Shown here piece by piece: positions 54,354 through 63,740 of a DNA stretch of 64,000 bases (positions are counted from its first letter, which is position 1; each line of letters starts with the position of its first letter). The stretch lies in contig NZ_CP012981.1 of assembly GCF_001411495.1 (NCBI RefSeq), positions 3,100,001 to 3,164,000 of the forward strand, written 5' to 3'. Under the pieces are notes generated by a model. That model saw only the letters and a program-made list of their open reading frames with translations. It made no database searches and was not told the DNA's origin. This DNA comes from Burkholderia cepacia ATCC 25416. Lineage in GTDB: Bacteria; Pseudomonadota; Gammaproteobacteria; Burkholderiales; Burkholderiaceae. A program made the translations under genes and the position numbers.

Positions 54354-56288
54354 TCAGTTGTCGCCGTCCGGCGACTGGCTGGCCGTCGAGCCGTACAGCT
54401 TCACCTTCGAGCGATCGCGCAGCGCGGCGAGATACGCTTCGCCTTCGCTCTGCGCGTCGACCTGCGCCATCTGCTGCTGCGCGGCCGCCAGTTGCTGCGG
54501 ATCGACCGCCGAACCCGGGATCACCGCGTTCACGCGATAGATCGCATAGCCGTCCGCGCCGAGATCGACACCGACGTAGGCCGGCAGCGTCTTCGCATCG
54601 ACCTTGTAGACGGCGCTCAGCGCAGCCGGCGTCAGGCCCTGCGACTGCGTACGCGATACCTTCTGCGCGGCCGCGAACCCGTCGGTCGACTTCGACTTCT
54701 GCAGTTCGGCCAGCTTCGCCGCGCCGTCCTTCTTCGCGAGTTCGGCAGCCTGCTCGGCGACCACCTTCTGGCGCACGACGTCCTTGATCGCGTCGAGCGC
54801 GGGCACGGCAGCCGGCTTGTAGTCGGTCACACGCGCCGAGATCAGCGTGTTGTTGCCGACGTCGATCGCCTGCGTGTTGTTCTGGTTCTTCACCGAGTCG
54901 TTTGCGAACACGGCGGCCAGGAACTTCGGATTGTTCAGCGGGCTCGTCGGCGGCAACTGCGGATTCGGCGTCGGCGTGACGGTAGCCGTCTGGATCGTCA
55001 GCTTGTACTTGTCCGCAGCCGGCTGCAGCGTCTTCGCTTTTTCGTAGACGGTGGACGTGAAGCCTTCCGCGTTGTCCGTGAACGCCTTCGATGCGTACTG
55101 CTGCTTCAGGTCGACTGCGATCTGGTCCTTCACTTCCGCGAACGGCTTGACAGCCGCCGGCTTCACTTCCGTTGCCTTCAGGATGTGGAAGCCCAGATCC
55201 GACTGCACGACACCGCTCACATCGCCTTGCTTGAGCGCGAACGCGGCATCGTCGAACGCCTTGCCGCCCGCCGTCGAACCGCGCGTGATGAAACCGAGGT
55301 CGCCGCCCTTCGCGGCCGACGGCGCATCCTGCGAGTCCTTCTGCGCGATCTGCGCGAACTGGTCCGGGTGCGCCTTCACGTCGGCAAGCAGTTGCTCGGC
55401 CTTCGTCTTCGCTGCAGTCTTGTCGGCCGCGCTTGCGCTGCCCGGTGCGGCGATGAAGATGTGGCTCACGCGCACCTGCGCTTCGGTGCGGAAGTGCGTC
55501 GGGTTGTCGTCGTAGAACTTCTTGATGTCCGCGTCGGTCGGCTGCGCGCTCGCGGCCGCTGCCGCCGGCGAATAGACGAGGTACTGGATCGTCGCGGTCT
55601 CCGGCGTCGCGAAGCTCTGCTTGTGCGCGTCGTAGTACGCGGTGAGCTGCGCGTCGGTCGGCTGGACCTTTGCGGCGAAGTCGCTCGTCTTCAGCACGAG
55701 CGCCTGCACTTCGCGCTGCTGCGCGGCGAGTTCGGACAGACGTTGCGCGAGGCTCTTCGGCGTGAACGCGCTCGACACGATGCTGGCCGGAATCTGCTGC
55801 AGCGCGAGGCTGTAGCGCACGCGCTCCTGATACTGCTCGGGCGTCATCCCCTGGAACGACAGCAGCTGCGCATAGCGCTCGACGTCGATCGACCCGTCGG
55901 GCTTCTTCAGCGACGCGATCATCGGATCGCTCATCAATGCGTCGCGCACGGCGTTGTCCGATGCGGTCAGGTGCAGACGTTGGGTCTCGTCGGCCAGCAC
56001 GCGTTGCTGGATCAGGCCGTCGAGCACCTGCTTGCGGTGCTCGGGCGTATCGAACATCTTGATGTCGAACTGCCCGCCGAGTGCCTGGCGCGCCTGGTCG
56101 ATCTGCTGGCGGAACGCGCCGTCGAATTCGACCCGCGTGATCTTGTGCCCGTTGACTGCCGCGACGTTCGCACTATCGTCGAAGAAGCCGCGGAAGCCTT
56201 GGATCCCGACGAAACCCAGCCCCGGCAACACGATCAGGAGCAGGAGCGCCATCATCAGGCGCTGGTGATTACGGAAGAAATCGAGCAT
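54354..56288 (-). CDS. ppiD: Membrane-anchored peptidyl-prolyl isomerase PpiD
   Basis: Chaperone of 644 residues that sits at the Sec translocon exit and folds periplasmic proteins. A single N-terminal membrane segment (MLDFFRNHQRLMMALLLLIVLPGLGFV) is followed by a SurA-like N-domain with FDGAFRQQIDQARQALGGQFD. A parvulin domain lies at about 268-365 with VSHIFIAAPGSASAADKTA, KDSQDAPSAAKGGDLGFITRG and SDLGFHILKATEVKP. The C-terminal part is Ala/Lys-rich. Location next to lon follows the enterobacterial order, but the gene hupB is not seen between them. Confidence 0.96.
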   Translation of the reverse strand: MLDFFRNHQRLMMALLLLIVLPGLGFVGIQGFRGFFDDSANVAAVNGHKITRVEFDGAFRQQIDQARQALGGQFDIKMFDTPEHRKQVLDGLIQQRVLADETQRLHLTASDNAVRDALMSDPMIASLKKPDGSIDVERYAQLLSFQGMTPEQYQERVRYSLALQQIPASIVSSAFTPKSLAQRLSELAAQQREVQALVLKTSDFAAKVQPTDAQLTAYYDAHKQSFATPETATIQYLVYSPAAAAASAQPTDADIKKFYDDNPTHFRTEAQVRVSHIFIAAPGSASAADKTAAKTKAEQLLADVKAHPDQFAQIAQKDSQDAPSAAKGGDLGFITRGSTAGGKAFDDAAFALKQGDVSGVVQSDLGFHILKATEVKPAAVKPFAEVKDQIAVDLKQQYASKAFTDNAEGFTSTVYEKAKTLQPAADKYKLTIQTATVTPTPNPQLPPTSPLNNPKFLAAVFANDSVKNQNNTQAIDVGNNTLISARVTDYKPAAVPALDAIKDVVRQKVVAEQAAELAKKDGAAKLAELQKSKSTDGFAAAQKVSRTQSQGLTPAALSAVYKVDAKTLPAYVGVDLGADGYAIYRVNAVIPGSAVDPQQLAAAQQQMAQVDAQSEGEAYLAALRDRSKVKLYGSTASQSPDGDN

Positions 56289-56890
56289 GCGTGACGGGAA
56301 AATTGGACAAAACGCCCGATATTACAACATACGGGGTGGAACGGGAGAAAAGCGGCGGCGCCCGCGGCGATCGCCACCGGGAGTACAGGCAAAAATACCC
56401 GTCTTTCAGAACCGACCACGCACCGTCACCCGCCTCTCCTCGCGAAGTTCGGAAAGCAGCTCGCCCAATGATCGCCCCCACCGCGGCCGCCCAGGCTCGC
56501 GGCAGCACACGATCACTCGTTCGCGGAGCGGCTTGCCTAATGCGGGGCTGGCGTCATTCGCGCCGACGACCGCACGGCACCGCCGGGGCCGCGAATCGAG
56601 CCAACGGAAGGCGCCCGACACGGGAGCACACGGCACAAGCCCGGGATGTACGTCCCGGCATGGGCCGCGAGAAACGTGACGACCGGAAAGGCGACAAGAA
56701 TCAACCGCACGATGCCGATCGGTCGACACCGCCCTAACGAGTCGTCGGACTTTGCATATCGAAAATAGATCGTTCGTGCCGCATCGCAAGCCGGATACGC
56801 TTTTCGCGCCGTGCAATCCGTGCCACGCTCGTCGACGAAACGATGAACGGGTGCGGCCCATTCGACCATTCAACCCTACCGCACCACTCG
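56289..56890. other. 602-base intergenic region, no gene recognised
   Basis: Several open frames exist but none has family motifs, ribosome sites or normal codon bias. The stretch 56700-56890 is lower in GC than the flanks and likely holds the promoter of the DUF1254 gene. Near ppiD, TAATAT (minus strand, about 56324-56319) may be a -10 box. No hupB-like sequence is present. Confidence 0.5.
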
Positions 56891-58282
56891 ATGAGTTTTC
56901 TTCACCACGCGCGCCTCGTCGCATTCGCTGCCTCGGTCGGCCTTCTGGCGGGCTGCAATGGGGAAAGTGTCGATAGCTCGGGCGTTTCGCCCGTCGCGAC
57001 GAAAAATGCCGCAAACAGTGCCACGCTATTCACGATTCCGCTGTACCAGTTCTACGCAACCCGACAGAGCTACATCGCTCAGGGCCTTGCGCCGAATACG
57101 TTTGTGCACAGTCGCCAGCTGTCCGACGCTTCGTCCACCTCGGTGACGAAGCCCAATCACGACACGCTGTATTCCGTCGCCATGCTTCAACTGGACGCCG
57201 GCCCCGTTCAGATCGACACGCCTGCCAGCGGCACCCGCTACTTTTCCCTCGCGCTGATGGACGCCTATACGAACAACTTCGCGATTCGCGGCACGAGCGC
57301 CGACAACGGTGTCGCGAAGGTCTTTTGGGTCGTGGGGCCGAACTGGCAGGGAACGGCCCCGGCAGGCGTCACCGTGCTCCGTTCGTCGACCAACGCGGTG
57401 TGGGCGTTGGCGCGGACTTACGTGAGCGATGCGAACGATTACCCCGCCGCGTGGGCCGTTCAGAATCAACTGGTCGTGTCGCGCCCCGCTGGAACCGGTG
57501 CCGCTGCGTGGGACAGCGTGGACACGCAAAAGCCGCCCGGTTATGCCAACTGGCCATCTTATTTTCAGTACGTGAACCGGCTCTTGAAAAAGAGTCCGCC
57601 GACGCCGCAGGATACGGCCGAGGCGACGAACGCACTCGACGTGACAGGTATAGGCCCGGCGCAGACTTTCAACGCGTCGTCTGCCGACGTCGCATCGATC
57701 GACGCAGGCGCGGCAGAGGCGCTGGCGAGTCTGACGGGCGGCGGAACGCAGCAAGCCGCTGCCCAGACGAGTACCGACGCAAATGGCTGGACAGGCGGCC
57801 CGGCCAACGTCGGCAACTATGGAACCCAATACACGCTACGGGCGCGCGTTGCGCTGAACGGCCTCGGTGCGCTGCCCGGCAGCGAAGCGATCTACTACAC
57901 CAGTACGGGAGCGGCGAACACGTCGGGGGCGAATTACGACGGCAACGGCGTCTATCAGATGACGTTCCCGGCGGGACAGCTTCCTCCGGCTCGCGCCTTC
58001 TGGTCATTGACGCTGTACGCCGGCACGAACCAGGCTCAGGCTTTCTTTTATCCGAATCCCGATCGAATCTATGCGCTGTCCTATCCGGCGTCGAACTTTC
58101 AGTTCGCGAACGACGGCTCGCTCGTGCTCACCATCAGCCATGTGCGACCCGCGGGCGTACCCGCCAGCAACTGGCTGCCGGCTCCTGCCGGCGCGTTCAA
58201 TCTGACGCTGCGCACCTACTTGCCGGACGCCCCGCTCCTGAACGGAACCTACAAGTTGCCGCCGGTAATACGCGTTCAGTAA
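56891..58282 (+). CDS. DUF1254/DUF1214 domain lipoprotein
   Basis: Exported lipoprotein of 463 residues. The signal sequence ends in a lipobox GLLAGC (Cys about 22). An N-terminal DUF1254 domain contains TVVKPNHDTLYSVAML-type sequence (seen as TKPNHDTLYSVAMLQLDAGP) and GTRYFSLALMDAYTNNFAIRG. A C-terminal DUF1214 domain contains NYDGNGVYQMTFPAGQLPPARAFWSLTLY and FFYPNPDRIYALS. The function of these domains is unknown. Codon use and GC (near 57-60% by eye) are lower than the neighbours, and it sits next to tRNA-Asp, so it may be an acquired gene. Confidence 0.85.
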   Translation: MSFLHHARLVAFAASVGLLAGCNGESVDSSGVSPVATKNAANSATLFTIPLYQFYATRQSYIAQGLAPNTFVHSRQLSDASSTSVTKPNHDTLYSVAMLQLDAGPVQIDTPASGTRYFSLALMDAYTNNFAIRGTSADNGVAKVFWVVGPNWQGTAPAGVTVLRSSTNAVWALARTYVSDANDYPAAWAVQNQLVVSRPAGTGAAAWDSVDTQKPPGYANWPSYFQYVNRLLKKSPPTPQDTAEATNALDVTGIGPAQTFNASSADVASIDAGAAEALASLTGGGTQQAAAQTSTDANGWTGGPANVGNYGTQYTLRARVALNGLGALPGSEAIYYTSTGAANTSGANYDGNGVYQMTFPAGQLPPARAFWSLTLYAGTNQAQAFFYPNPDRIYALSYPASNFQFANDGSLVLTISHVRPAGVPASNWLPAPAGAFNLTLRTYLPDAPLLNGTYKLPPVIRVQ

Positions 58283-58334
58283 TACCGCCCCGCGCGAGCC
58301 GGAAAAACCGGCGCCTCTGCGGCGAGAAAGCATG

Positions 58335-58370
58335 AAAAACCCGCGACCGCGTTCAAGCGGTCGCGGGTTT
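58335..58370. terminator. Terminator of the DUF1254 gene
   Basis: AAAACCCGCGACCGC (58335-58349) and GCGGTCGCGGGTTTT (58356-58370) form a 15-bp perfect stem with a six-base loop and T-rich ends on both strands. It lies 53 bases after the DUF1254 stop. Confidence 0.88.
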
Positions 58371-58422
58371 TCCGTTCTGACGGCGGCGCGCCCCGGAGGC
58401 CGCGCAGACGATTTCCCCCGCC

Positions 58423-58474
58423 GTTTTTGCGTTCGGTTTGCGCCCGGGATCTGGCGCAAACCGAACGCAAAAAC
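58423..58474. repeat. Perfect 22-bp inverted repeat beside tRNA-Asp
   Basis: The arms 58423-58444 and 58453-58474 are exact reverse complements, separated by an 8-base loop. The arms read GTTTTTGCGTTCGG and continue TTTGCGCC. The last three bases overlap the left arm of the tRNA terminator hairpin. The length and perfection exceed a normal terminator. Confidence 0.8.
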
Positions 58475-58506
58475 AACAATGCCCGCACGAGGCGGGCATT
58501 GTTGTT
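58468..58506 (-). terminator. Terminator of the tRNA-Val/tRNA-Asp transcript
   Basis: AACAACAATGCCCGC (58472-58486) pairs with GCGGGCATTGTTGTT (58492-58506) around a five-base loop; on the minus strand a T run follows directly. It begins five bases after the tRNA-Asp 3' end. Confidence 0.88.
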
Positions 58507-58510
58507 TGTT

Positions 58511-58587
58511 TGGCGGAGCGGACGGGACTCGAACCCGCGACCCCCGGCGTGACAGGCCGGTATTCTAACCGACTGAACTACCGCTCC
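58511..58587 (-). tRNA. tRNA-Asp (GTC)
   Basis: Complete 77-base tRNA with encoded CCA. The acceptor stem GGAGCGG/CCGCTCC, the D arm AGTTCAGTCGGTTAGAAT, the anticodon loop CCTGTCACG (anticodon GTC) and the T arm GGTTCGAGTCC are all present. It is downstream of tRNA-Val on the same strand, 23 bases apart, and ends before a strong terminator. Confidence 0.98.
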
Positions 58588-58610
58588 TTGGTCTGGCTGA
58601 ATCTGGAAAC

Positions 58611-58686
58611 TGGTGGGTGCTGAGGGGTTCGAACCCCCGACCTACGCCTTGTAAGGGCGCCGCTCTACCAGCTGAGCTAAGCACCC
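58611..58686 (-). tRNA. tRNA-Val (TAC)
   Basis: Complete 76-base tRNA with encoded CCA. Acceptor stem GGGTGCT/AGCACCC, D arm TAGCTCAGCTGGTAGAGC, anticodon loop CCTTACAAG (anticodon TAC), T arm GGTTCGAACCC. It is first in a two-tRNA transcript driven by the promoter at 58746-58774. Confidence 0.98.
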
Positions 58687-58745
58687 GTTTCCGATTCGTT
58701 CTGGCTGCGATCTGCGTTTCGGCATCAACAACCAGCGAGCCCGCA

Positions 58746-58774
58746 AGTTTAATTCATCCCCGATCATTTTGCAA
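58746..58774 (-). promoter_or_regulatory. Promoter of the tRNA-Val/tRNA-Asp transcript
   Basis: TTGCAA (58774-58769) and TAAACT (58751-58746) are 17 bases apart on the minus strand, and a GC-rich discriminator (TGCGGGCTCGC) follows, as in stringently controlled stable-RNA promoters. Start expected near 58739, about 50 bases before the mature tRNA-Val. Confidence 0.7.
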
Positions 58775-58823
58775 AGCCCCGACGCGAATATTTTCCACGC
58801 TCGCGCATACGATTCCGGGACGC

Positions 58824-58854
58824 ATAAAAAAACCCGCGGCCAGGCCGCGGGTTT
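58824..58854 (-). terminator. Terminator of lon
   Basis: AAACCCGCGGCC and GGCCGCGGGTTT form a stem with a short loop, followed on the minus strand by TTTTTTTATG. It starts 37 bases after the lon stop. Confidence 0.9.
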
Positions 58855-58890
58855 CGTGAACAACCGTCAGAAAGAACGGCGCTCCGATGC

Positions 58891-61314
58891 TCAGTGCTTG
58901 ACGAATTCCGTCGAGCCGGCATCCTTCGCCGCATCGGCGACCGGTGCCGCCGCCTTCGCCTCTTCTTCCGGCGGCAGCGGGGTCGGCGAACGCTCGAGCG
59001 CGAGTTCAAGCACCTTGTCGATCCAGCGGACCGGCACGATCTCGATCGCGTTCTTCACGTTGTCCGGAATCTCGGCGAGATCCTTGACGTTCTCTTCCGG
59101 GATCAGCACGAGCTTGATGCCACCGCGATGCGCTGCGAGCAGCTTCTCCTTCAGGCCGCCGATCGGCAGGACTTCACCACGCAGCGTGATTTCGCCCGTC
59201 ATCGCGACATCGGCACGCACCGGGATACCCGTCAGCACCGACACCAGCGCGGTCGTCATCGCACCCCCGGCGGACGGACCGTCCTTCGGCGTCGCACCTT
59301 CCGGCACGTGGATGTGGATGTCCTGCTTCTCGAACGCTTCGTCCTTGATGCCCAGACGCCGCGAACGCGAGCGCACGACCGAACGTGCCGCCTCGACCGA
59401 CTCCTTCATCACGTCGCCGAGCGAACCCGTGCGGATCACGTTGCCCTTGCCCGGCATCACCGCGGCTTCGATCGTCAGCAGATCGCCACCGACTTCCGTC
59501 CACGCGAGGCCCGTCACCTGACCGACCTGGTTTTCCTTCGCCGCGAGGCCGAAGTCGTACTTGCGCACGCCGAGGAAGGTATCGAGGTTCTCGCCGTCGA
59601 CCTTGATCGCGCCCGATGCCTTCTTCAGCAGCAGCATCTTCACGACCTTGCGGCAAATCTTCGACACTTCCCGCTCGAGCGAACGCACACCGGCTTCGCG
59701 CGTGTAGTAGCGGATGATGTCGCGGATCGCCTGCTCGGTGACCTCGATCTCGCCTTCCTTCAGCCCGTTGTTCTTCTTCTGCTTCGGCAGCAGGTAACGC
59801 TGGGCAATGCTGACCTTCTCGTCTTCCGTGTAGCCCGACAGACGGATCACTTCCATCCGGTCGAGCAGCGGCGGCGGGATGTTCAGCGAGTTCGACGTCG
59901 CGACGAACATCACGTCCGACAGGTCGAAGTCGACTTCGATGTAGTGGTCGGCGAACGTGTGGTTCTGTTCCGGATCGAGCACCTCGAGCAGCGCCGACGA
60001 CGGATCGCCGCGGAAATCCATGCCCATCTTGTCGACTTCGTCGAGCAGGAAGAGCGGATTGCGCACGCCGACCTTCGTGAGGCTCTGCAGGATCTTGCCC
60101 GGCATCGAACCGATATACGTACGACGGTGGCCGCGGATCTCGGCTTCGTCACGCACGCCGCCGAGCGCCATCCGGACGAACTTGCGGTTCGTCGCACGGG
60201 CGATCGACTGGCCGAGCGAGGTCTTGCCGACGCCCGGGGGCCCGACGAGGCACAGGATCGGCGCCTTGACCTTGTCCACGCGCTGTTGCACCGCGAGATA
60301 CTCGAGGATGCGTTCCTTCACCTTCTCGAGGCCGAAGTGATCTTCGTCGAGCACCTGCTCGGCGTTCGACAGGTCGTTGTTGACCTTGCTCTTCTTGCGC
60401 CACGGCAGGCCGATCAGCGTGTCGATGTAGTTGCGCACGACGGTGGCTTCCGCCGACATCGGCGACATCAGCTTCAGCTTCTTCAGCTCGGCGTCGGCCT
60501 TCTTCTTCGCTTCCTTCGGCATGCGCGCGGCGTTGATGCGCTTCTCGAGCTCCTCGAGATCCGCACCCTCTTCGCCTTCGCCCAGTTCCTTCTGGATCGC
60601 CTTGACCTGCTCGTTCAGGTAGTACTCGCGCTGGCTCTTTTCCATCTGGCGCTTCACGCGCCCGCGGATGCGCTTTTCGACCTGCAGGATGTCGATCTCG
60701 GCTTCGAGCTGCGCGAGCAGGTGCTCGAGGCGCTCGATGACCGGGAACATCTCGAGGATGTGCTGCTTCTGGTCGAGCTTCAGCGGCAGGCGCTCGGCGA
60801 TCATGTCGGCGAGGCGGCCCGCTTCGTCGATGCCCGACAGCGACGTGAGGATCTCCGGCGGGATCTTCTTGTTCAGCTTCACGTACTGGTCGAACTGCGA
60901 CACGATCGCGCGGCGCAGCGCTTCCGTTTCAGCGCTGTCGGCGTGATCGGGCTCGAGCGGCATCACTTCGCAGGAGAATTGCGTTTCCTGCTCTTCGATC
61001 GACAACGCCTTCGCGCGCTGCAGGCCCTCGACGAGCACCTTCACGGTGCCGTCCGGCAGCTTCAGCATCTGCAGGATGTTGGCGATACAACCGACCTCGT
61101 ACATGTCCTTTTCGGTCGGTTCGTCCTTGGCTGCGGTTTTCTGGGCGACAAGCATGATGTGCTTGCCGCCTTCCATCGCTGCTTCGAGGGCCTTGATCGA
61201 TTTCGGCCGGCCCACGAAGAGCGGAATGACCATGTGCGGGAAAACGACGACATCCCGCAGCGGCAGCAGCGGGAGCGTGATGCGTTCCGGCGGAAGAAGT
61301 TGGGTGCCTGACAT
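58891..61314 (-). CDS. lon: ATP-dependent protease La (Lon)
   Basis: Cytoplasmic AAA+ serine protease that degrades misfolded and regulatory proteins. The 807-residue protein has the LON N-domain ([23 protein letters not shown] at 14-36), the AAA+ domain with Walker [10 protein letters not shown] near 360 and Walker [11 protein letters not shown], the sensor region, and the C-terminal protease domain with catalytic Ser in [15 protein letters not shown] near 680 and Lys in [14 protein letters not shown]. The GGGGAAA ribosome site is 5 bases upstream. It is downstream of clpX with its own promoter region; I see no clear sigma-32 consensus. Confidence 0.98.
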   Translation of the reverse strand: MSGTQLLPPERITLPLLPLRDVVVFPHMVIPLFVGRPKSIKALEAAMEGGKHIMLVAQKTAAKDEPTEKDMYEVGCIANILQMLKLPDGTVKVLVEGLQRAKALSIEEQETQFSCEVMPLEPDHADSAETEALRRAIVSQFDQYVKLNKKIPPEILTSLSGIDEAGRLADMIAERLPLKLDQKQHILEMFPVIERLEHLLAQLEAEIDILQVEKRIRGRVKRQMEKSQREYYLNEQVKAIQKELGEGEEGADLEELEKRINAARMPKEAKKKADAELKKLKLMSPMSAEATVVRNYIDTLIGLPWRKKSKVNNDLSNAEQVLDEDHFGLEKVKERILEYLAVQQRVDKVKAPILCLVGPPGVGKTSLGQSIARATNRKFVRMALGGVRDEAEIRGHRRTYIGSMPGKILQSLTKVGVRNPLFLLDEVDKMGMDFRGDPSSALLEVLDPEQNHTFADHYIEVDFDLSDVMFVATSNSLNIPPPLLDRMEVIRLSGYTEDEKVSIAQRYLLPKQKKNNGLKEGEIEVTEQAIRDIIRYYTREAGVRSLEREVSKICRKVVKMLLLKKASGAIKVDGENLDTFLGVRKYDFGLAAKENQVGQVTGLAWTEVGGDLLTIEAAVMPGKGNVIRTGSLGDVMKESVEAARSVVRSRSRRLGIKDEAFEKQDIHIHVPEGATPKDGPSAGGAMTTALVSVLTGIPVRADVAMTGEITLRGEVLPIGGLKEKLLAAHRGGIKLVLIPEENVKDLAEIPDNVKNAIEIVPVRWIDKVLELALERSPTPLPPEEEAKAAAPVADAAKDAGSTEFVKH

Positions 61315-61455
61315 TTCATTTCCCCATGAGTGGAATCAATTGTTCGGTAATTGAGGCCGCCACAACGAATTGCAAGCCTTCAAGTGCGGGAAATATTCGG
61401 TAAGAAAGTAACCACCGCGAGTCGAGTCAGAGTTACCCACAAGATAAACGAAAAA

Positions 61456-61495
61456 AAGCCGCCCACGGACTCATGAACGGCCTTTTTCGCAGAAC
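61456..61495 (-). terminator. Probable terminator of clpX
   Basis: AAAAGGCCG and CGGCTTTTTTT-type arms pair imperfectly with a T-rich end on the minus strand, just after clpX. The stem has one bulge, so the call is moderate. Confidence 0.55.
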
Positions 61496-61511
61496 ATCGT
61501 CGGCAAGCCGG

Positions 61512-62783
61512 TCAGTTCGAACCCGCCACCTTCGGCGTGTCCTCGTAGATCAGCAAAGGCTTGCCGTCGCCATCGATGACGTTTTCGTCGATGATGACCT
61601 TGCTGACCCCTTTCATCGTCGGCAGCTCGTACATCACGTCGAGCAACGCCTGTTCGATGATCGAACGCAAACCGCGCGCGCCGGTCTTGCGGCGGATCGC
61701 CTTGCGGGCGACTGCCTGCAGCGCGCCCGGCCGGATCTCCAGCTCGACGCGCTCCATCGCGAACAGTTTGTGATACTGCTTGACGAGCGCATTCTTCGGC
61801 TCGACCAGGATCTTCATCAGCGCCGCTTCATCGAGCTTGCCGAGCGTCGCGACCACCGGCAGGCGGCCGATCAATTCGGGGATCAGACCGAATTTGATCA
61901 GGTCTTCCGGCTCCGTTTCACGCAGCACTTCGCCCGCGTCACGCTCCTGCTTGCTCTTGACCGTCGCACCGAAGCCGATACCGGTTTTCTCGGTACGATC
62001 GGTGATCACCTTTTCGAGGCCGTCGAACGCACCGCCGCAGATGAACAGGATGTTGGTCGTGTCGACCTGGATGAAATCCTGGTTCGGGTGCTTGCGGCCG
62101 CCCTGCGGCGGCACCGACGCCATCGTGCCCTCGACGAGCTTCAGCAGTGCCTGCTGGACGCCCTCGCCCGACACGTCGCGCGTGATCGACGGGTTGTCCG
62201 ACTTGCGGCTGATCTTGTCGATTTCGTCGATGTAGACGATCCCGCGCTGGGCCTTGTCGACCTCGTAGTTGCAGTTCTGCAACAGCTTCTGGATGATGTT
62301 CTCGACGTCCTCGCCAACGTAGCCGGCTTCGGTCAGCGTCGTCGCATCGGCGATTACGAACGGCACGTTGAGCAACCGCGCGAGCGTCTGCGCAAGCAGC
62401 GTCTTGCCGGAGCCCGTCGGGCCGATCAGCAGGATGTTGCTCTTCGACAGCTCGACGTCGTCCTTCTTGTCGAGATGCTTCAGGCGCTTGTAGTGGTTGT
62501 ACACGGCCACCGCGAGGATCTTCTTCGCGCGCTCCTGGCCGATCACGTACTGATCGAGGATGTCGCGAATTTCCTGCGGGCTCGGCAGATCCGACCGGGA
62601 CAGGCTGGCCTCGACGCCGGCGGCAGCCGCCTCGTCGCGAATGATTTCGTTGCAGAGGTCGATACATTCATCGCAGATGAACACCGACGGACCCGCGATG
62701 AGTTTTTTCACCTCATGCTGGCTTTTTCCGCAAAACGAGCAATACAACAGCTTCTCGCTGTTCGAACCTTTTTTGTCCGCCAT
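61512..62783 (-). CDS. clpX: ATP-dependent Clp protease ATP-binding subunit ClpX
   Basis: AAA+ unfoldase that feeds substrates to ClpP. The 423-residue protein starts with a zinc-binding domain containing four Cys ([18 protein letters not shown] and [10 protein letters not shown], near 14-40). The AAA+ core has Walker [14 protein letters not shown] near 120, the pore loop [10 protein letters not shown], and Walker [10 protein letters not shown] near 184. The IGF loop is at IGFGATVKS, which contacts ClpP. It follows clpP in the conserved tig-clpP-clpX-lon order. Confidence 0.98.
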   Translation of the reverse strand: MADKKGSNSEKLLYCSFCGKSQHEVKKLIAGPSVFICDECIDLCNEIIRDEAAAAGVEASLSRSDLPSPQEIRDILDQYVIGQERAKKILAVAVYNHYKRLKHLDKKDDVELSKSNILLIGPTGSGKTLLAQTLARLLNVPFVIADATTLTEAGYVGEDVENIIQKLLQNCNYEVDKAQRGIVYIDEIDKISRKSDNPSITRDVSGEGVQQALLKLVEGTMASVPPQGGRKHPNQDFIQVDTTNILFICGGAFDGLEKVITDRTEKTGIGFGATVKSKQERDAGEVLRETEPEDLIKFGLIPELIGRLPVVATLGKLDEAALMKILVEPKNALVKQYHKLFAMERVELEIRPGALQAVARKAIRRKTGARGLRSIIEQALLDVMYELPTMKGVSKVIIDENVIDGDGKPLLIYEDTPKVAGSN

Positions 62784-62946
62784 GAATGTAGAGCCTCCGG
62801 ACAGGTAAATGACATGATACGCCGAATGCTCCGGGCACCGCGCCTAGGGCGCGACCGGAGCCGACCGGATGCGCTTGCCGCAGATGCTCTGGGCGTTCGG
62901 GAAGTCGCAGGGCGCCGCACGAATCGGGGCGGCACCCCACTTAAGC

Positions 62947-63600
62947 TCACGGGCGCTTCAGCAGCACCTGGTCGATCAGCCCGTACGCCTTCGCATCCTC
63001 GCTCGACATGAAGTTATCACGGTCGGTGTCGCGCGCGATGCGTTCGACGTCCTGGCCCGTGTGCTGCGCGAGCAACTGGTTCAGCCGCTCCTTCAGGTAG
63101 AGGATTTCGCGCGCCTGGATCTCGATGTCCGATGCCTGGCCGCGTGCGCCGCCGAGCGGCTGGTGAATCATCACGCGCGAGTTCGGCAGCGCGAAACGCT
63201 TGCCCTTCGCGCCCGACGCGAGCAGGAACGCGCCCATGCTGGCCGCGAGGCCCATGCACAGCGTCGACACGTCCGGCTTGATGAACTGCATCGTGTCGTA
63301 GATCGCCATGCCGGCCGACACCGACCCGCCCGGGCTGTTGATGTACAGGCTGATGTCCTTGTCGGGATTCTCGCTCTCGAGGAACAGCAACTGCGCGACC
63401 ACGAGGTTGGCGGTCTGGTCGTTCACTTCGCCGACCATGAACACCAGGCGCTCCTTCAGGAGACGCGAATAGATATCGTACGAACGCTCGCCGCGGCCGC
63501 TCGTTTCGACGACGATCGGCACCAGCCCCAGCGCTTGCGCCTCGAAACCTTGCGGCGCGTTCGAAGCAAGCATGTCCAGCAATTCAGCGCGAGTGATCAT
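62947..63600 (-). CDS. clpP: ATP-dependent Clp protease proteolytic subunit ClpP
   Basis: Tetradecameric serine protease. The 217-residue protein has catalytic Ser in [19 protein letters not shown] near 112, His in [10 protein letters not shown] near 137, and Asp in [11 protein letters not shown] near 186. It pairs with ClpX, encoded 163 bases downstream. A short N-terminal extension relative to the mature form ([28 protein letters not shown]) is likely a processed propeptide. Confidence 0.98.
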   Translation of the reverse strand: MITRAELLDMLASNAPQGFEAQALGLVPIVVETSGRGERSYDIYSRLLKERLVFMVGEVNDQTANLVVAQLLFLESENPDKDISLYINSPGGSVSAGMAIYDTMQFIKPDVSTLCMGLAASMGAFLLASGAKGKRFALPNSRVMIHQPLGGARGQASDIEIQAREILYLKERLNQLLAQHTGQDVERIARDTDRDNFMSSEDAKAYGLIDQVLLKRP

Positions 63601-63684
63601 TCAATGAACCTTGTTCGAATGGAAAATTGAACGGAAGGAAGCCGCCCGCTCAATCGCCATATTAATGGCAACCGTGCGCTTGAC

Positions 63685-63729
63685 GTAAAAACGGCGTGCG
63701 GGCCGTCGCTCCGACAGCCGGCACGCCGC
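63685..63729 (-). terminator. Terminator of tig
   Basis: CGGCGTGC (63692-63699) and GCACGCCG (63721-63728) pair as the outer stem, with inner GGCC/GGCT pairing; on the minus strand it runs into GTTTTTACG. It lies 12 bases after the trigger factor stop. Confidence 0.8.
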
Positions 63730-63740
63730 TAGAGCAACAC

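Noticed and set aside
56291..56737. Possible small genes between ppiD and the DUF1254 gene
   Set aside because: Frames on both strands overlap each other, are Arg/Pro rich, and lack ribosome sites and conserved motifs.
58894..61311. Open frame of about 805 codons antisense to lon
   Set aside because: It exactly mirrors lon, has low-complexity His/Arg/Asp composition and no ribosome site or recognisable family.
61315..61445. Sigma-32 heat-shock promoter upstream of lon
   Set aside because: A CTTGAAG sequence is present on the minus strand, but no CCCAT-type -10 element lies at the required distance.
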